Below are positions 42,139 to 54,287 of a stretch of DNA of 64,000 bases, piece after piece. The position numbers and the translations under genes are program-made. Source of the stretch: Cristatella mucedo (taxonomy: Eukaryota; Bryozoa; Phylactolaemata; Cristatellidae); assembly GCA_009760855.2 (NCBI GenBank), contig WPIO01000047.1, positions 124,001 through 188,000 of the forward strand. The letters run 5' to 3'. Below the pieces are notes generated by a model. The model did not search any database. It was not told the DNA's origin and saw only the letters and a program-made list of their open reading frames with translations. Every line of letters begins with the position of its first letter. Positions within the stretch are counted from its first letter, which is position 1.

Positions 42139-43185
42139 GCCTATGTAATGTAATGTAATGCAATGTATCTCCGTCAGTAACTCCACAAAGTCATAAAGAC
42201 CATGTGGGTGTTATGCAGGAGAGTTTTGTATAGCCCACTCACAGCCTAAGCGGCTTTCGGTACGCATTCGGTAGCCAACAGACTTCGTCTCACGCAACAA
42301 AGAGAAAGTGGGAAGCATAGCAGAGTCAGGAGAGCAGTTGAGGTAGTGAGTAGCATAGAAGTAGCAGCCCAGGACCGCTGAAAAAGATGTGCCATAGTCG
42401 GCAGTTGGAGAGTAGATGTCGTTGTGCAAGAATTGTGGAAGCGAGTTCCACAGTCTAGAACCTGCAGAGCTAAAGCTTCTGTCGCCAACTGTCTTTAAGC
42501 AGAGGAATGGGACAGCTAATTTATTGTCCACACAGGACCTGAGGGCGCGAACAGGCTGAAACTGATGCAGCAGTTCAGCTAGGTATGAAGGAGCCAAGCC
42601 ATGGCGGGCCTTGTGGGTCAGCATAAGAACTTTGCTCTGTATCCTTTGCTCAACCGGCAACCATTCTAGCTCTTTCAGCAAAGGAGACACGTGCTCAAAC
42701 CGCTGGGACTTGAAGACCAGCCTTGCAGCCATATTCATAGTCCGCTGTAGTGGCATAATAGCCTTCTTTGGTAGCCCAGCCAAAAGGGAATTACAATAAT
42801 CAAGCCGAGACAGAACTAAAGAGCTAGTTAAATTTTTTACAAGCCACTGTGGGAGACAGCTTCTAATCTTGGATAGGGATCGGATGCGATGGCTAGCTGT
42901 AGAGGCAGTCTTCTGAATGAAGCTTTTGAAATTGAGGCAGCTGTCGAACACGACACCTAGATTACGAGCACGTGGTGAAGGTCGCACAATAGCATCACCT
43001 ATTAGAACAGCAAAGCCTTTTAATCCGGCCACACGCTTAGGGTGTCCTATGAGTAGCAGTTCGGTTCTATCATCATTTAATTTCAGGAAGTTTTCCGACA
43101 TCCAGGATCGAATATCGGCAGGGCAAGCATTCAGTTTCTCAGTTGCTGCAGCAGATTCCGACGGTTTAAATGACAAATACAACTG
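42139..43185 (-). mobile_element. LINE-B copy with the best-preserved C-terminal ORF
   Basis: A 323-codon minus frame (42,211-43,182) encodes the end of the reverse transcriptase: MYLSFKPSESAAATEKLNAC (just after where the catalytic YADD would stand), FLKLNDDRTELLLIGHP, ARNLGVVFDSCLNF, SRLDYCNSLLAGLP, then LKELEWLPVEQRI and SRLWNSLPQFL. The 3' end is (ATTAC)n-like. Inserted into a LINE-A tail, with GTGCCTA/GCGCCTA repeated on the two sides as a likely target duplication. 5'-truncated: no palm or endonuclease. Confidence 0.9.
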
Positions 43186-43272
43186 AGTAGCGCCTAGAAA
43201 GAGATAGAGTTCTCTGAGGGCGCTTTATCAATTGTGCTATATTATTACTATTACTAACACTATTATTATAGA
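43186..43272 (+). mobile_element. LINE-A 3' end, right half
   Basis: AGCGCCTAGAAAGAGATAGA .. GAGGGCGCTTTATC and an ATTATTACTATTACT terminus. Continues the tail broken at 42,138. Confidence 0.85.
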
Positions 43273-45024
43273 TCAAATCAGGCTTATGCCAGCATGCTAA
43301 CGCAAACAAGGAGACACTCAGTCCAACGAGTTAGTTCAGCTTCCGGCTTATGCAAAGCACGAACAGCACGCAGGAACAAAAAAAGACATGTTTACTTCCA
43401 CGAAGAGAATGCTGAGCAGAATAGATGCACCTTCGGCTGAAATTCCTAAAGTCCTCAGTTTTAAAATCATACTGCGAAATGCTCGAAGCCAAATCAAGCA
43501 TAATAACAGTTAGCTCACAACTCAAAGCAAAAAGCGGCCGAGAAACAGCTCGTGCTTCGAAAGCTCACTAGTTAGGATACTCGTAAGTCAAATTACCTCT
43601 ATAGGGGAAGGAGAAGATAACCGCCACAACTCAATTAGGCCGGATCCATCAATTTGTAACTGGGGCGGCTATGCCGGTCTAGAGCACTAGCTAGGCCGGA
43701 TCTGGCCCGAATGCCGGGGTTTGCCGACCTCTGCGATAGGTAGATTAGGCCTACTACCAAGCTGCATGGGAATGCTTCGGAGAATGCTGAGCTTACCTTT
43801 CATTCGTAGAGACGTTTGCAGTCTCAAGTGAAAGACACCACGCTGTGAATATTAGAAACCGAAAGAAAGATCTATAAAGAAAGTGCACGATCTCATTGCC
43901 GTTTAAAATATTACATGGCAACTAACGGTAGGCCGGTAGCTACTGCTGGGCAAATCAGGGAATGAGTGTGATAGGTACTGAGCTTACAGCTGATTGTTGA
44001 ACACTAGTCTGCAAATGAACTGGGGCACACAGGCAAGCAAACTAACATATTGCTAATCTAGCCACCTGACAGACAGCACTGACATGCAGAGCATGCAAAG
44101 CAAGTTGGCAGCAGTACAGCCTAGGTCTGCTGCACGTCCGACCTCTGGTTCTCTGTCTCCACTACTTGCTCTTTCTAAGATGTGTTTACCTGTAGATCTT
44201 CTACTTCCTTCACTCTGCCTGTCAGTCTCAGTCTAGTGCACATATTTCTATTGCCATCTATACAGTTTCTGTCGTAGCCTCGGCCTCGACCTGCATGTCT
44301 GACTTTCTAGCCCGTCTTCAATGCTGCCAAGCAAAGCCACGCGATCATGAGTAAAAGAAAATGAAAAAGCAGCATGCTGCACTTAAAGATCTGGAGAAGT
44401 GGTCTTCTCTCCGGCAGAACGAGTACTTGGATGCAAAGGACAAGCTTTAAACCGATAGCTCGCTAGACTGAATCCGCGAGAGATGAAAGGTTTGGTGGCA
44501 AGGAAGAAGAAAGTAGAAACGGAACCAAATTCCAAATCCAACAAATGTCCAGCCACCCGAAAGAGCCACCAGGAAACAACGAAGACACCAATATTCGTAA
44601 ACTACATGCCGAACTTTAAACAACAAAAGTGGTAATGAAATAGGTTTGGATAGAATGAAAACTTCTCTAAATGGAAATTGGTAGGTGGCAGCAGTTTCCG
44701 AAAGCCATGCAAACGATGAGGAAATCCAAAACAGAATTTTATTTTCCAAGCTCATTGGCTGTGCATACCATTGGTGAACGCATCCAGTGCAAGGCAAACA
44801 AGAACAATCGAGCAAAAGCCAAGCAAACACCAAGCAGGGTGAACAGCTAACGTACAGCATCCCTTTGGATGCCTGCCAACAACCGAAGAACAAAACAAAA
44901 AGCTGACTAAGATTCCAAACCAATGCATTATTACCTTTTCGGGTGCCACAGCAGCTAGGAAAATTCAGCAAAGCAGATGAGATCTTCAGCACACCAACAG
45001 TGTTACTCTGGTGCAGACCAAAAC
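43273..45024. other. No supported feature
   Basis: Holds a second copy of a short dispersed repeat (44,067-44,115; compare 18,832). A 215-codon minus frame (44,447-45,094) is Cys/Trp/Phe-rich without domain or splice signals and overlaps a LINE on the other strand, so I do not call it. Confidence 0.4.
44067..44115 (+). repeat. Short dispersed repeat, copy 2
   Basis: Matches 18,832-18,880, including GACATGCAGAGCATGCAAAG. Confidence 0.5.
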
Positions 45025-45915
45025 ATGCAGGCTTACAATTATGCAGATGACACATACATGTACCTATGCTGTGATCCCTCCCGACGTTAAGCATCTTAAG
45101 CTCTCTTAAATCCCATGCAAGATAAACTGCTGAGATCTAAACTTGAATAGCAGAAAACCTTTCTCCAATTGTAGGTCGGTAAAACCAACCTAACAGTTAC
45201 AGGGAAACTTAGCGTTACTCCGAAATCAGAAAACTTGACTGTACAAATGGGCGGCCAGTATACATCCTGTAGCAGCCAGTATATCTATCTCATGTAATGG
45301 CCAGCAAATCTCCTCTAGTGGCCGGTATATCTCCAGTACCTTCAGCACACAGTCTGAGAGAGGTGTTCCTAAGTGAAATTTCACAAGATAATCACATCAG
45401 CTCTACAGATAAGTTAGCTCTCTCTAGGCTATGCACCGTAAAAAAAATTTGGGCTTGCTACCACAACTAAGTTGGTCCATGCATTTGTACCATCCAAACT
45501 ATGCTTATGCAACTAATTACTCGGGAGTCTTCATGCCTGTCCAATAAAACACTTGCAGTTGGTGCATAGCACTGCAGCTAGGCATGTCTGCCACCAACGT
45601 CCCAACTGCTACACTGCTAAATCTTCTACCTATTCCCATGAGCATGTCAAATTCTTCGGTCAATCAATTTTAGGTACCCTAATTTTCTAGCTCTAGCCAA
45701 CTGTCGGAAATAGTAACAAGGCTTTGCATCGTGCCATCGTTCTTCGAACTCGCCATTTGGGTGTGCCTTAAAACTAACCTCAATTCCTCTGATGACTGCG
45801 CCTTGAGTTTGCATGCTCCCAAAGCCTAGAAATCACCATCGACTGATTTCACGGAGATTTGAACAGGCACGATTTCAAAAAGAAGCTAAAAACACATCTG
45901 CAGCCCAAAGCATTT
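45025..45915 (+). mobile_element. LINE-A copy, old and degraded, with intact YADD box
   Basis: YNYADDTYMYLCCDPS is readable near 45,032-45,080, the RT catalytic box. The thumb and C-terminal region follow out of frame (GGTCCATGCATTTGTACCAT, CATGCTCCCAAAGCCTAGAA). A block of about 250 bp between them (45,110-45,360) is not alignable by eye. Confidence 0.7.
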
Positions 45916-46000
45916 CCTCTATCCGGGTGATATGTCCTAGATAGAGGAGCAGACAGGAACGACTAGCAAGAGCGCCGAAAACACGCTATTCACAGGGCCC

Positions 46001-46076
46001 GAATAAACTGTAGCCAACAGGACCCCGGGTGGCCCGCCGAATAAACTGTAGCCAACTGGATCCCGGGTGGTGGCCG
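46001..46076 (+). repeat. 38 bp tandem duplication
   Basis: GAATAAACTGTAGCCAACAG..CCCGGGTGG occurs twice, period 38, with small differences. Confidence 0.85.
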
Positions 46077-46616
46077 CGAGTGATTTGCCTATACCGGCAT
46101 GCCCACAGTGCTGACGCTAAACAGGCTGCTCGGGCAACGTGTTTACGCTCGGGCTCGCAGTGTAGGGCGTGGAAGCGTGGTGGCAGGCCCTCGAGAGAGT
46201 CAGCCACCGCCGCAGTAACGCTATCTTACGAGGTTTGACCCATGAAAAGATACTTCGTAAGTTTCTAATAGCATAACAACGGTACCAGAGATACTGTAAC
46301 TGAGGTAACTGAGGCAGCAACCACCTACCTGATTGAAGGGGTCCCAGACATTTCAGTTGAGATAGTAGTAGCCTCTTACTAAAAAACACGGCTCTGCGAT
46401 GACTTTGTCAATGAATCACTCAAATTAATGAATCAGGCAATGAATGAAGCACGCAATGAATGAATGAAGCTCCCAACGACGAAAAGTCGTAAATCCCAGC
46501 TGATGCAATCAATCGAAGGGTAACACAATACAGCCAATCGCAAGGTACCCACGTGTTACTCGGACCCAGGCACTTCGCCCAGCAAAGAGAGAGTGTACTC
46601 CCATATACCAGCTGTA
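46077..46616. other. No supported feature
   Basis: Short frames on both strands, and an AATGAATGAA repeat near 46,440-46,470. No gene recognised. Confidence 0.35.
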
Positions 46617-46619
46617 CAC

Positions 46620-46659
<40 letters not shown>

Positions 46660-46660
46660 C
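46617..46660. repeat. (TA)n microsatellite
   Basis: TA/TG dinucleotide run. Confidence 0.95.
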
Positions 46661-46839
46661 ACTTTAATTAGGTACATATTGTATATATATGTAATTAAAT
46701 CTAATGCTGTTGTGACGCAGACGGACTGGAAGCAAACATACAGCCGGTGGGTCGTCGTGTGGGCGTGTCACCAACACCAAGTGGTGCCGCCCCCAGCAGA
46801 CGTTCCGCTTGCCCAACGAGCTCATACCCTGTCGGCACG

Positions 46840-48000
46840 TACTAATAATAATAATATTAATAGTAATAATGTACTTGATAAAGCACCCTCAGAGAACTTA
46901 ATCTAATTCTAGGCGATTTACATTTGCTGCAAAGGTAAATGCAATTGAATGGTAAGTAAAATCATGCTTGAAAAACAAACAAAATGAATATGGTTAGGGG
47001 TGACCTGCACAGGGTCAGCATGCAAATGTGGTTAGTGGCAGCATGCACAGTGTCAGTACCCATAGGCACGTGAAGGACGAATCAAAGGGACCCACTAAAT
47101 GCTGACCTAAATAGGTGTATTTTTAAGTTCCTTTTAAATGTGGTCAGGTCAGGGGATGTTCTGACGCAGGTCGGGAGGGAGTTCCAGGCTTTGGGAGCAT
47201 ACGAACTAAATGCACGGTCTCCAAAGGATTCAAGGTTTGTACGAAGTATTTCTAGACTGTTGGATTCCGAAAAGCGGGTGGTACGATGCTTGGCCTGATG
47301 GGGGAGTATATCGGAGAGATAGGCTGGAGCCATAGCATGAACGGACCTAAAAGTGAGCGACAAAACCTTGAAGTCAATCCGTTGCCTCACTGGTAGCCAG
47401 TGCAGGTCGGCGAGAAGTGGAGTAATGTGGCAACAGCGACGCTCGCGACAGACAAGCCTAGCTGAAGAGTTTTGCTCCAGCTGCAATCGCCTGATCGCAC
47501 ATGCTGGTAGGCCAGTAAGCAGTGAGTTGCAGAAGTCGAGACGAGATGTCACGAATGCATGGACCAACTAAGACGTGGTATCCTTATCTAAACAAGCTTG
47601 AATTTTATCAATGTTATGAAGCTGAAAATAGGCAGATTTGACTGTGGAGCTGATATGGTCGTCTAACGAGAGGTCACTTTGGAATTTGACACCTAGATTT
47701 CGAGCTGATTCGACAGGAGATATGCTGGCGGAGCCAATTTTGAGAGACAGCCTTTCCAATCTTTGAATCACACTTGGTTTGCCCATAACTAGTAAGTTAC
47801 TTTTGTCATCGTTTAGTTTTAGAAAATTTACTGCCATCCATGTGTAGATGTAATCAATGCATGCATTAAGAGAGTTTAGAGAATTTGAGGTGCTCGAAGG
47901 CTGGGAGGGATCAAAGCAAAGGTACAACTGCGTGTCATCCGCATTGAAGTGAAACCCTAGATAGTGCTTGGCAATAACATCAGCAAGAGGGATGACTTAT
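46840..48000 (-). mobile_element. LINE-A copy, 5'-truncated just before the YADD box
   Basis: Runs from the (TTA)n tail through the 3' UTR to FNADDTQLYLCFDPSQPSS at about 47,960. Two minus frames, 47,568-47,927 and 47,082-47,567, are contiguous and in phase, separated by a single stop (TAG) between KDTTS and [12 protein letters not shown]. Otherwise well preserved, so a recent copy with one nonsense change. Confidence 0.9.
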
Positions 48001-48069
48001 TCCTGCTTATCCATTTACTTTCAGCCTCAGCGTCGGCATGTGCGGACTCTGTCCACTCTCTCCTCTCTT

Positions 48070-48355
48070 TATAATAAAAATAATAATAATAATAAAATTG
48101 ATTAAGCACCTACAGAGAACTCAATCTCTCTCTAGTCGCTTTACATTTGCTATAAAGGGAAACGCGATTGAATGTGAGTAATATCAAGCTGACAAACAAC
48201 ATGAATAACATGGTTAGGGGTGACATGCACAAGGTCAGCATGCAAATGTGGTTAGTGGCAGCATGCACAGTGTCAGCACACATAGGCACGTGAAGGACGA
48301 ATCACAGGGACCCACTAAATGCTGTCCTAAATAGGTATGTATTTAAGTTCTCAAG
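48070..48355 (-). mobile_element. LINE-A 3' tail
   Basis: (AAT)n, hairpin (AGAGAACTCAATCTCTCTCT) and 3' UTR to CTGTCCTAAATAGG. Tail-to-tail neighbour of the copy at 46,840-48,000 is not implied: both point the same way. Confidence 0.9.
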
Positions 48356-48699
48356 GGAAAATACCGAGGAGCAGACACCTACTATGTGCCGTGAGAGACC
48401 TTTGGACACTAAATATGATTAGTTAAACAAAGAAAATGACAACAGCAGTTTTAATAATAATTAGTTGAATCAAAATTTTGATAAAAAACTGGGGTTGCGA
48501 GTTTCTTTGAACTCACATCCAACTTGCATCACGACATCTCGCCTCCTGACATAGAGGGCTCTCACTCTCGTTCGTGTTCATTGCAGAATTCTTCCGAAAA
48601 CCGAAGTTCTTGAAAACATCATATACGCAAACGATACACCTAAGACCTGTTTAAATGTATTATGATTATTATTTGACCGTAGCGCGTGAGAAATTACGT
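48356..48699. other. No feature seen
   Basis: No gene or repeat recognised; the 5' end of the long LINE-A copy may lie anywhere in this stretch. Confidence 0.3.
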
Positions 48700-48767
48700 G
48701 CCAATGGATATCTAAGCGCTTATCGCTTCGGGCTGCTCGGTCTCCAGCACCGGCTGCTGCCTTAGCT

Positions 48768-51700
48768 ATGCCGGCGGCTAGTAAGCTGCATGTTAGTTAT
48801 GATCGTCAGCAGGTGTTATCGCTTCGCCATCGTAGATCAAATGCATTCCTAGATATTAATGCTGTTGCTAAGATTCGTGAACTATGCATTAACAAAAGAA
48901 AAACACCCAGTAGCCACTGCTGTGGCCACAACCGCCAGCTCAGACGCTGCTCGTTGGCCGGGAACTGGGAGCTGAGTACCTGCTCGTTTGATATTTCTAG
49001 CATTGTCTCGAACCACTCAGCACGCTCCCCCACATGCGTCACTGAGAATCTCTCTAACTTAGTGGTCATCAGGCCTGTTATAACTCCATCGACCAGACTT
49101 AACGCTTGCCTTTGCAATCATCGCTCAATGTGCAATAAACCTCAGGTAATAAGATATGTTATTTCTGAAAATGGTACTGACCTGCTTGCCTTAACTGAAA
49201 CTTGGCTAAAATTGGTAAACTTCCCGACAATTAAAGACGTTACCCCAACTGGTTTCTCACTCTTCCACACCCCTAGATCAATCAAAACTGGAGGTGAAGT
49301 TGCTGTTATCATACGCTCGAAATTCAACTTCAAAGCATTTGCAGTACCCTCGAAACGGTCTTTTGAAACAATTGTCTTGGTCTCACCCAAAAACAACCTA
49401 CCGGTAGTGGCAGTAGTCTATCGCCCACCAGGTACCAAATCCCATTTATCTCAGATTTTTCCGATTTCATTTCGATTCTGTGTGCAAGAAATCGATCCTT
49501 CCTCCCTGTGGATGATTTCAACGCTACTTTGATAACTTATCTGACACCTTTAGCACTAAATTTCGTGCATTGACTGACTCATTGTCTCTTGTGGCTCATG
49601 TGCAAGCCCTACTCACATCAAGGGTCACACACTCGACCAGATTTTCTCATGCAACTGCACTTTGTCATCACGATTTATTACCAAATCCTGCTTATCTGAC
49701 TTCACGGAGATCTCATTCAATCTACAATGTGTGCCTACTTCCTCCTCTAAAATAACCTGTAAATCGCGAAACCTCAAGACTCTTGAAATCGATGCTGTCC
49801 ATGCAAGAATATCTGCTTCGCCTCTGTTGCCCAGTCCTTCCTCCGATCTGTCACCATTGGTAAATAGCTACAACACGACACTAGCTGACTTGCTCGACGA
49901 CTTTGCACCTCTCACTGAGCGCACTGTGTGCCCTCGCCCAGACGGCCAATGGTCTGCCACAGGCATTAAATTAGCAAGGTCTACTAAGCCCAAGCTTGAA
50001 AAAGCATACAAAAGATCAGGACTGACTGTCAATCGACAGGCATATGAAGACTACTGTAGGTCGTACCAATCGATCCTAGCAAAGGCCAAGTCTAGCTTCT
50101 ATAAAAACATTGTTGAATCTCTGATGCACAATCCAAAAATGCTGATGTCGACGACCAAACATCTCCTCAACCGTTCCCAGGTTAGCTCCTTACCTGATGA
50201 TCCTTGTGATGATCTAGCCGATCGCTTCTCTCGACTCTTTGTGCAGAAGATAGACAAGATCACGTAGTCCATCCCTGTGATGACAACATCCCCCCTATAA
50301 TACTGTTCCCTGATTCCTGGCTACACCTCAATGTCTACATTTAAGCAGGTCACTCGTGATCTCGTCCTGAAGTCCATTGCCCAATCAAAGAAGACAAGTC
50401 CTCTGGACCCTATTCCCACTGTCCTGCTCCTACGATGCACTGATCTGCTGCTGCCATGCATAACTAACATCATTAATAAGTCATTAGCCTCAGGTCATGT
50501 CCCAGCACCTTTCAAAAAGCTGTAGTCCGGCCACTTCTCAAGAAAGGGACACTTATACCAAAAGAATTTGAGCAACTACCACATAGTCTCCCTTCTACCA
50601 TTCTTATCAAAGACGCTGGAATGAGTCGTGGCAGACCAGCTGAACTCATATATCGAAACTTCAAACCTTGCTAGTAAGTTCCAGTCTGGCTTTAGAGCTA
50701 ATCACTCCACAGAATCAGTATTCCTTAGGGTGTACAACGGCCTACTTAGGAATGCAGACATAGGTAGAGTGTCTCAGCTTGTTTTGCTCGATCTTTCGGC
50801 AGCTTTTGATACTATCACTTACCAAATACTTCTAGAGTGCCTCTCATCTCACCTGGGCATCACCGGAACTGCTCTGCAATGGTTCAGATCGTATCTCAGC
50901 GGGAGACTCCAGAGTATTGATGTGAATGGACAAAGATCATCCTAGGTACCTCTGAAATATGGAGTACGTCAGGGCTCCGTGCTAGGTCCGGTTCTTTTCA
51001 CGGTTTATACTCTCCCTATAGCTGATGTGATTGCCAAGCACAATCTAGGCTTTCACTTCAATGTGGATGACACTCAGTTATACCTTTGATTTGATCCCTC
51101 CCAGCCTTCGATCAGCTCGAATTCTCTCGACTCACTTGCTGCATGTATTGATGACTCCCACACATGGATGGCACCAAACTTACTAAACACAAACAATGAT
51201 AAAACTAACTTACTAGTTATGGGCAAACCCAGTGTGATTCAGAAATTGGAAAGGCTGACGCTCAAAATTGGCTCTGCAAGCATGTCTCCAGTTGAATCAA
51301 CTTGAAATCTAGGTGTCATGTTCCAAAGTGACCTTATGTCAGACGATCTCATCAGCTCCACAGTCAAGTCTGCCTACCTTCAGCTACATAACAAAGGTTA
51401 CATAACAAATATTGCTAAAACTCGGGCTTGTTTAGATAAGGATACCACGTCTAAGTTGGTTCATGCATTTGTGACATCCCGACTTGACTTCTGTAACTCA
51501 CTGCTCGCTGGCCTACCGGCATGTGCAATCAGGCGTTAACAGCTGTTGCAACACTCCACAGCTAGGCTTGTCTGTCGTGAACGTCGCAGCTGCCACATCA
51601 CACCACTTCTTGCCGACCTGCACTGGCTATTAGTCAAGTAGCGGATTGACTTCAAAGTTTTGTCGCTCACCTTTAGGTTACTTCATTCTTTGGCTCCAGC

Positions 51701-51905
51701 CTATCTCTCAGATCAACTACCCCACTGGCCAATCATTGTACCACCCGCTTTTCGGAATCCAACAGTTTACCTATACCTCGTACAAACCTCAAATCTTTTG
51801 GAGACCCTGCATGTAGTTTGGATGCTCCCAAAGCCTGGAACTCCCTCCCGACTTACGTCAGAACATCCCTTGAGTTGACTACATTTAAAAAGAACGTGAA
51901 AACAC
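48768..51905 (+). pseudogene. LINE-A endonuclease/reverse transcriptase ORF, broken
   Basis: Frame 48,768-49,532 encodes an AP-endonuclease-like domain: LNACLCNHRSMCNK (the N..SM motif), DLLALTETWL (catalytic Glu), GGEVAVIIRSKF and VVYRPPG. The GDFN motif is degraded to DDFN, out of frame. Frame 49,662-50,267 covers the linker (APLTERTVCPRPDGQWSATG). 50,331-50,525 begins the RT fingers (KSIAQSKKTSPLDPIPTVLL), and 50,628-50,945 gives LASKFQSGFRANHSTESVFL and LVLLDLSAAFDTI up to an in-frame stop. 51,318-51,539 is the thumb. The enzyme would nick DNA and copy its own RNA at the break; this copy cannot. Confidence 0.88.
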
Positions 51906-51922
51906 CTATTTAAGACAGCATT

Positions 51923-52017
51923 TAGTGGGTCCCTGTGATTCGTCCTTCATGTGCCTTTGTAGGCTGACACTGTGCTTGCCACCACTAACCACATTTGCAT
52001 GCTGACCCTAACCATGT
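51923..52017 (+). repeat. 95 bp direct repeat, left copy
   Basis: LINE-A 3' UTR sequence from TAGTGGGTCCCTG to CTAACCATGT. It is repeated at 52,535-52,629 on the other side of the solo LTR, with one visible difference (GTGATT against GCGATT). Confidence 0.95.
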
Positions 52018-52018
52018 A

Positions 52019-52534
52019 TGTAACCGAGTTCAAGGGGCCAGCGGCTAACTCCCACTATGGCTCGCTACTATCTATGTCCGTTCTGGGTCGTTACGCCGGG
52101 CCCTCCGGTAACAGTGGTTCACACGTGATCGATCGGGTACACAACACTATATAATACACACGCATGCGCTATACAAAGGAGGGTACTAAACAAGCCTACA
52201 GAGGAAGGTCCTATATACAAGGTAAACTAAAGGGTGACGCAGCAAGCGCGGACAAACGTGTTAGTGCGCAGTCGGCTTCCACAGTCGCACCGTCGCAGGA
52301 CTCCGTTTTACCAGTACACGCGTACGCCGTCCAAGACCCGGCTAGAGTACTCTGTGGTAGACGGAGGGGACGTCCAACACCGTCGGGAGCTTCCACCGAA
52401 AGAGAGCGAGCACGTTGTACACAGTTCCCGTCCTCGGAACTCTGGGAGCTGACCCCAGGCTTTACCCTTCCGGGGCAAGGCGACGCCCAGCCCGACATAT
52501 CGAATGTCAGTGGGTCCGCCTACTCTAGGGTACA
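52019..52534 (+). mobile_element. Solo LTR, second copy, flanked by 95 bp repeats
   Basis: TGTAACCGAG .. CTAGGGTACA, closely matching 9305-9832 with small indels; TATA-like CTATATAATAC near 52,147. No short target duplication: TGTA precedes it and TAGT follows. Confidence 0.85.
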
Positions 52535-52629
52535 TAGTGGGTCCCTGCGATTCGTCCTTCATGTGCCTTTGTAGGCTGACACTGTGCTTGCCACCACTAA
52601 CCACATTTGCATGCTGACCCTAACCATGT
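52535..52629 (+). repeat. 95 bp direct repeat, right copy
   Basis: See left copy at 51,923. Followed by the rest of the LINE-A 3' UTR and its hairpin tail. Confidence 0.95.
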
Positions 52630-52760
52630 TATTCTTGTTTTTTAACGAGCAAGCTATCGCTAACCTTTCGATCGTGCTTCCTTTGCAGCAAACGTAAAGT
52701 CCCTGGAAAGAGATTGAGTTCTCTGTGAGCACTGTATCAAATGTACTATTTTTAATATTA

Positions 52761-53974
52761 TTTTAGTTTGTTGTCATTCCATTGCAACACACTCTTTTTA
52801 CAAATGAGACGTAGCGACTTACACATCCGGCCAAACACGGCTGCAACCTCGATCCCGTGGTTGTCACTACTGACGTGCTACAAAAATAGGCGAAACCCTG
52901 AACCTATCACATCTGACATTGAACATCAACATCACATCTCGAAACATCAAGAAGTGGCAGCAACGACTAATGCCCATATCTTTAGACAGCCATTCTATAT
53001 CCATAGCAAGGAGAAATCTATTCAACAGCGAAGGGGTACACGGTTCTAGAACCACCCTGGCCGTACAAAATCTATCGGCAGCGCCCGGAGTGTCTACAAA
53101 TTGTCTGAATTCTGAATTCGTATTAGCGCATAACTCACTTGCCGCTCAAAGTCTCGGGCTCAAAAATTGGAGTAAAATTCGTAGCTTACTACGTGGCATC
53201 GGCTTTTACGCTGCCTAACGTAGTTTATCGCTGTTGCTAGCCATGATAGTTCCGGAACCGCAAATGATGAATGCACAATCTCCTTAAATTGGGCCCTCTT
53301 CGCCCGAAGTAATAGTAAAACCTAACGCAATCACGACAGGTGTCGTCGCTTTGCCTCGCCATCTTTTTAGGCTTTAACGTAAAAAACTGCTGATGCTTTT
53401 TGTAGCCACCTCCGTCTAAGCAGTCGCTGGCGCTGTCTTGTCTCCGTATTCGTGAACAGCAGCTGCCCCAGCTACTAGCTTCGCTTAAATGTCTTTCCAC
53501 AAACCTCGGCAGTTGAAGTCATCAGAACTTCACTTGACTGAAGACTGAAGAATACCTTTACCTTCAGCTTCGCCGAAAATAAGCTTATACCAGCACGAAA
53601 TTAGTACACGTGATAGCCAAAGAAACCTCCTTTTCACTTTGCACGAGCGATTGCAAGAGGGACTTCTCAGAGCTTCAGAAGTCGCAAAATCATTACGAAA
53701 AGCAGAACAACGAGCTTCTCCGAGTACACAAAATCGAAGGGTCATGGAATAGATCAGTTCATGGAAACTTAAAGCTTGTGAAGCAGACACGTGGTCTTCT
53801 CAGTCGGTCTAACGCATTGGCATGCTACTTATAGCCTCACCATCACACGTAACATTTCCAAAACGCGGCTACTAGCCAACCCAAAGTAGTGTCATGCGAA
53901 GCCTAGCTATGCCCATCGATCAGAGCAAAACAAGGATCCTCACCGAGCAATAAATGAGAGTAAGGAGCACTCAC
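52761..53974. other. No supported feature
   Basis: Several frames of 70-99 codons on both strands (for example 52,919-53,218 +; 53,237-53,500 -) lack recognisable domains. The plus frame 53,610-53,834 has a mildly coiled-coil stretch (DFSELQKSQNHYEKQNNELL) but no other support. Confidence 0.35.
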
Positions 53975-54058
53975 CTTAAACGTAATGAAGACACCGTCAG
54001 CAATAGGCTTGCAGAGAATTAAAGCAGCCTGTCCGGCATCGCAGCAGCAGTTCAAATC
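53975..54058 (-). CDS. Exon-like Cys-rich fragment related to the exon at 39.0-39.1 kb
   Basis: Minus strand: acceptor AACTGCTGAG, 84 bp, and a perfect donor AAG/GTGAGT, phase 0 at both ends. Encodes DLNCCCDAGQAALILCKPIA then DGVFITFK, which parallels ALCLCDAFSGTSVVVCKPEY then DGFTMC at 39.1 kb. One Cys is replaced by Phe. Either an exon of a paralogous gene or a relic. A SINE-1 lies just upstream of its acceptor. Confidence 0.45.
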
Positions 54059-54064
54059 CTCAGC

Positions 54065-54205
54065 AGTTTTCGACGCCACACACTTTAGCCCGCGGTTCAA
54101 GTGCTCGACCGAGGCCACTGGCTTGAGTTCTAGGACATTTGTAAAGCGCCTGCATAGAAAAGAAGCTGTCACGGGGCGCTATTTAAATTAACTGTATTTA
54201 TTATT
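54065..54205 (+). mobile_element. SINE-1 copy, diverged
   Basis: GCGGTTCAAGTGCTCGACCG head remnant, then GACATTTGTAAAGCGCCTGC and GGGGCGCTATTTAAATTAAC tail. The hairpin is partly eroded. Confidence 0.7.
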
Positions 54206-54287
54206 GCAATTTCCTCATTAGCTGTCGAAAAGCAAGCTATAAGTCTGGTGGCTTTCGAATGCGTACCAAACACCATTTAATTGTAAG

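Larger units (their letters stand above)
48700..52760 (+). mobile_element. LINE-A, longest copy (L2-like), interrupted by a solo LTR
   Basis: About 3.5 kb of LINE sequence plus a 516 bp LTR in its 3' UTR. Order: GC-rich 5' region, endonuclease, RT ([38 protein letters not shown]), thumb, C-terminus (PKPGTPS), 3' UTR, hairpin (GAAAGAGATTGAGTTCTCTG) and an AT-rich end. The YADD box is altered to NVDD. Frameshifts and stops show it is inactive. The ancestral 5' end cannot be fixed from one copy. Confidence 0.9.

Noticed and set aside
44447-45094. 215-codon minus-strand open frame
   Set aside because: No domain, unusual Cys/Trp/Phe-rich composition, no splice signals, and its upstream end overlaps the LINE-A YADD region read on the other strand.
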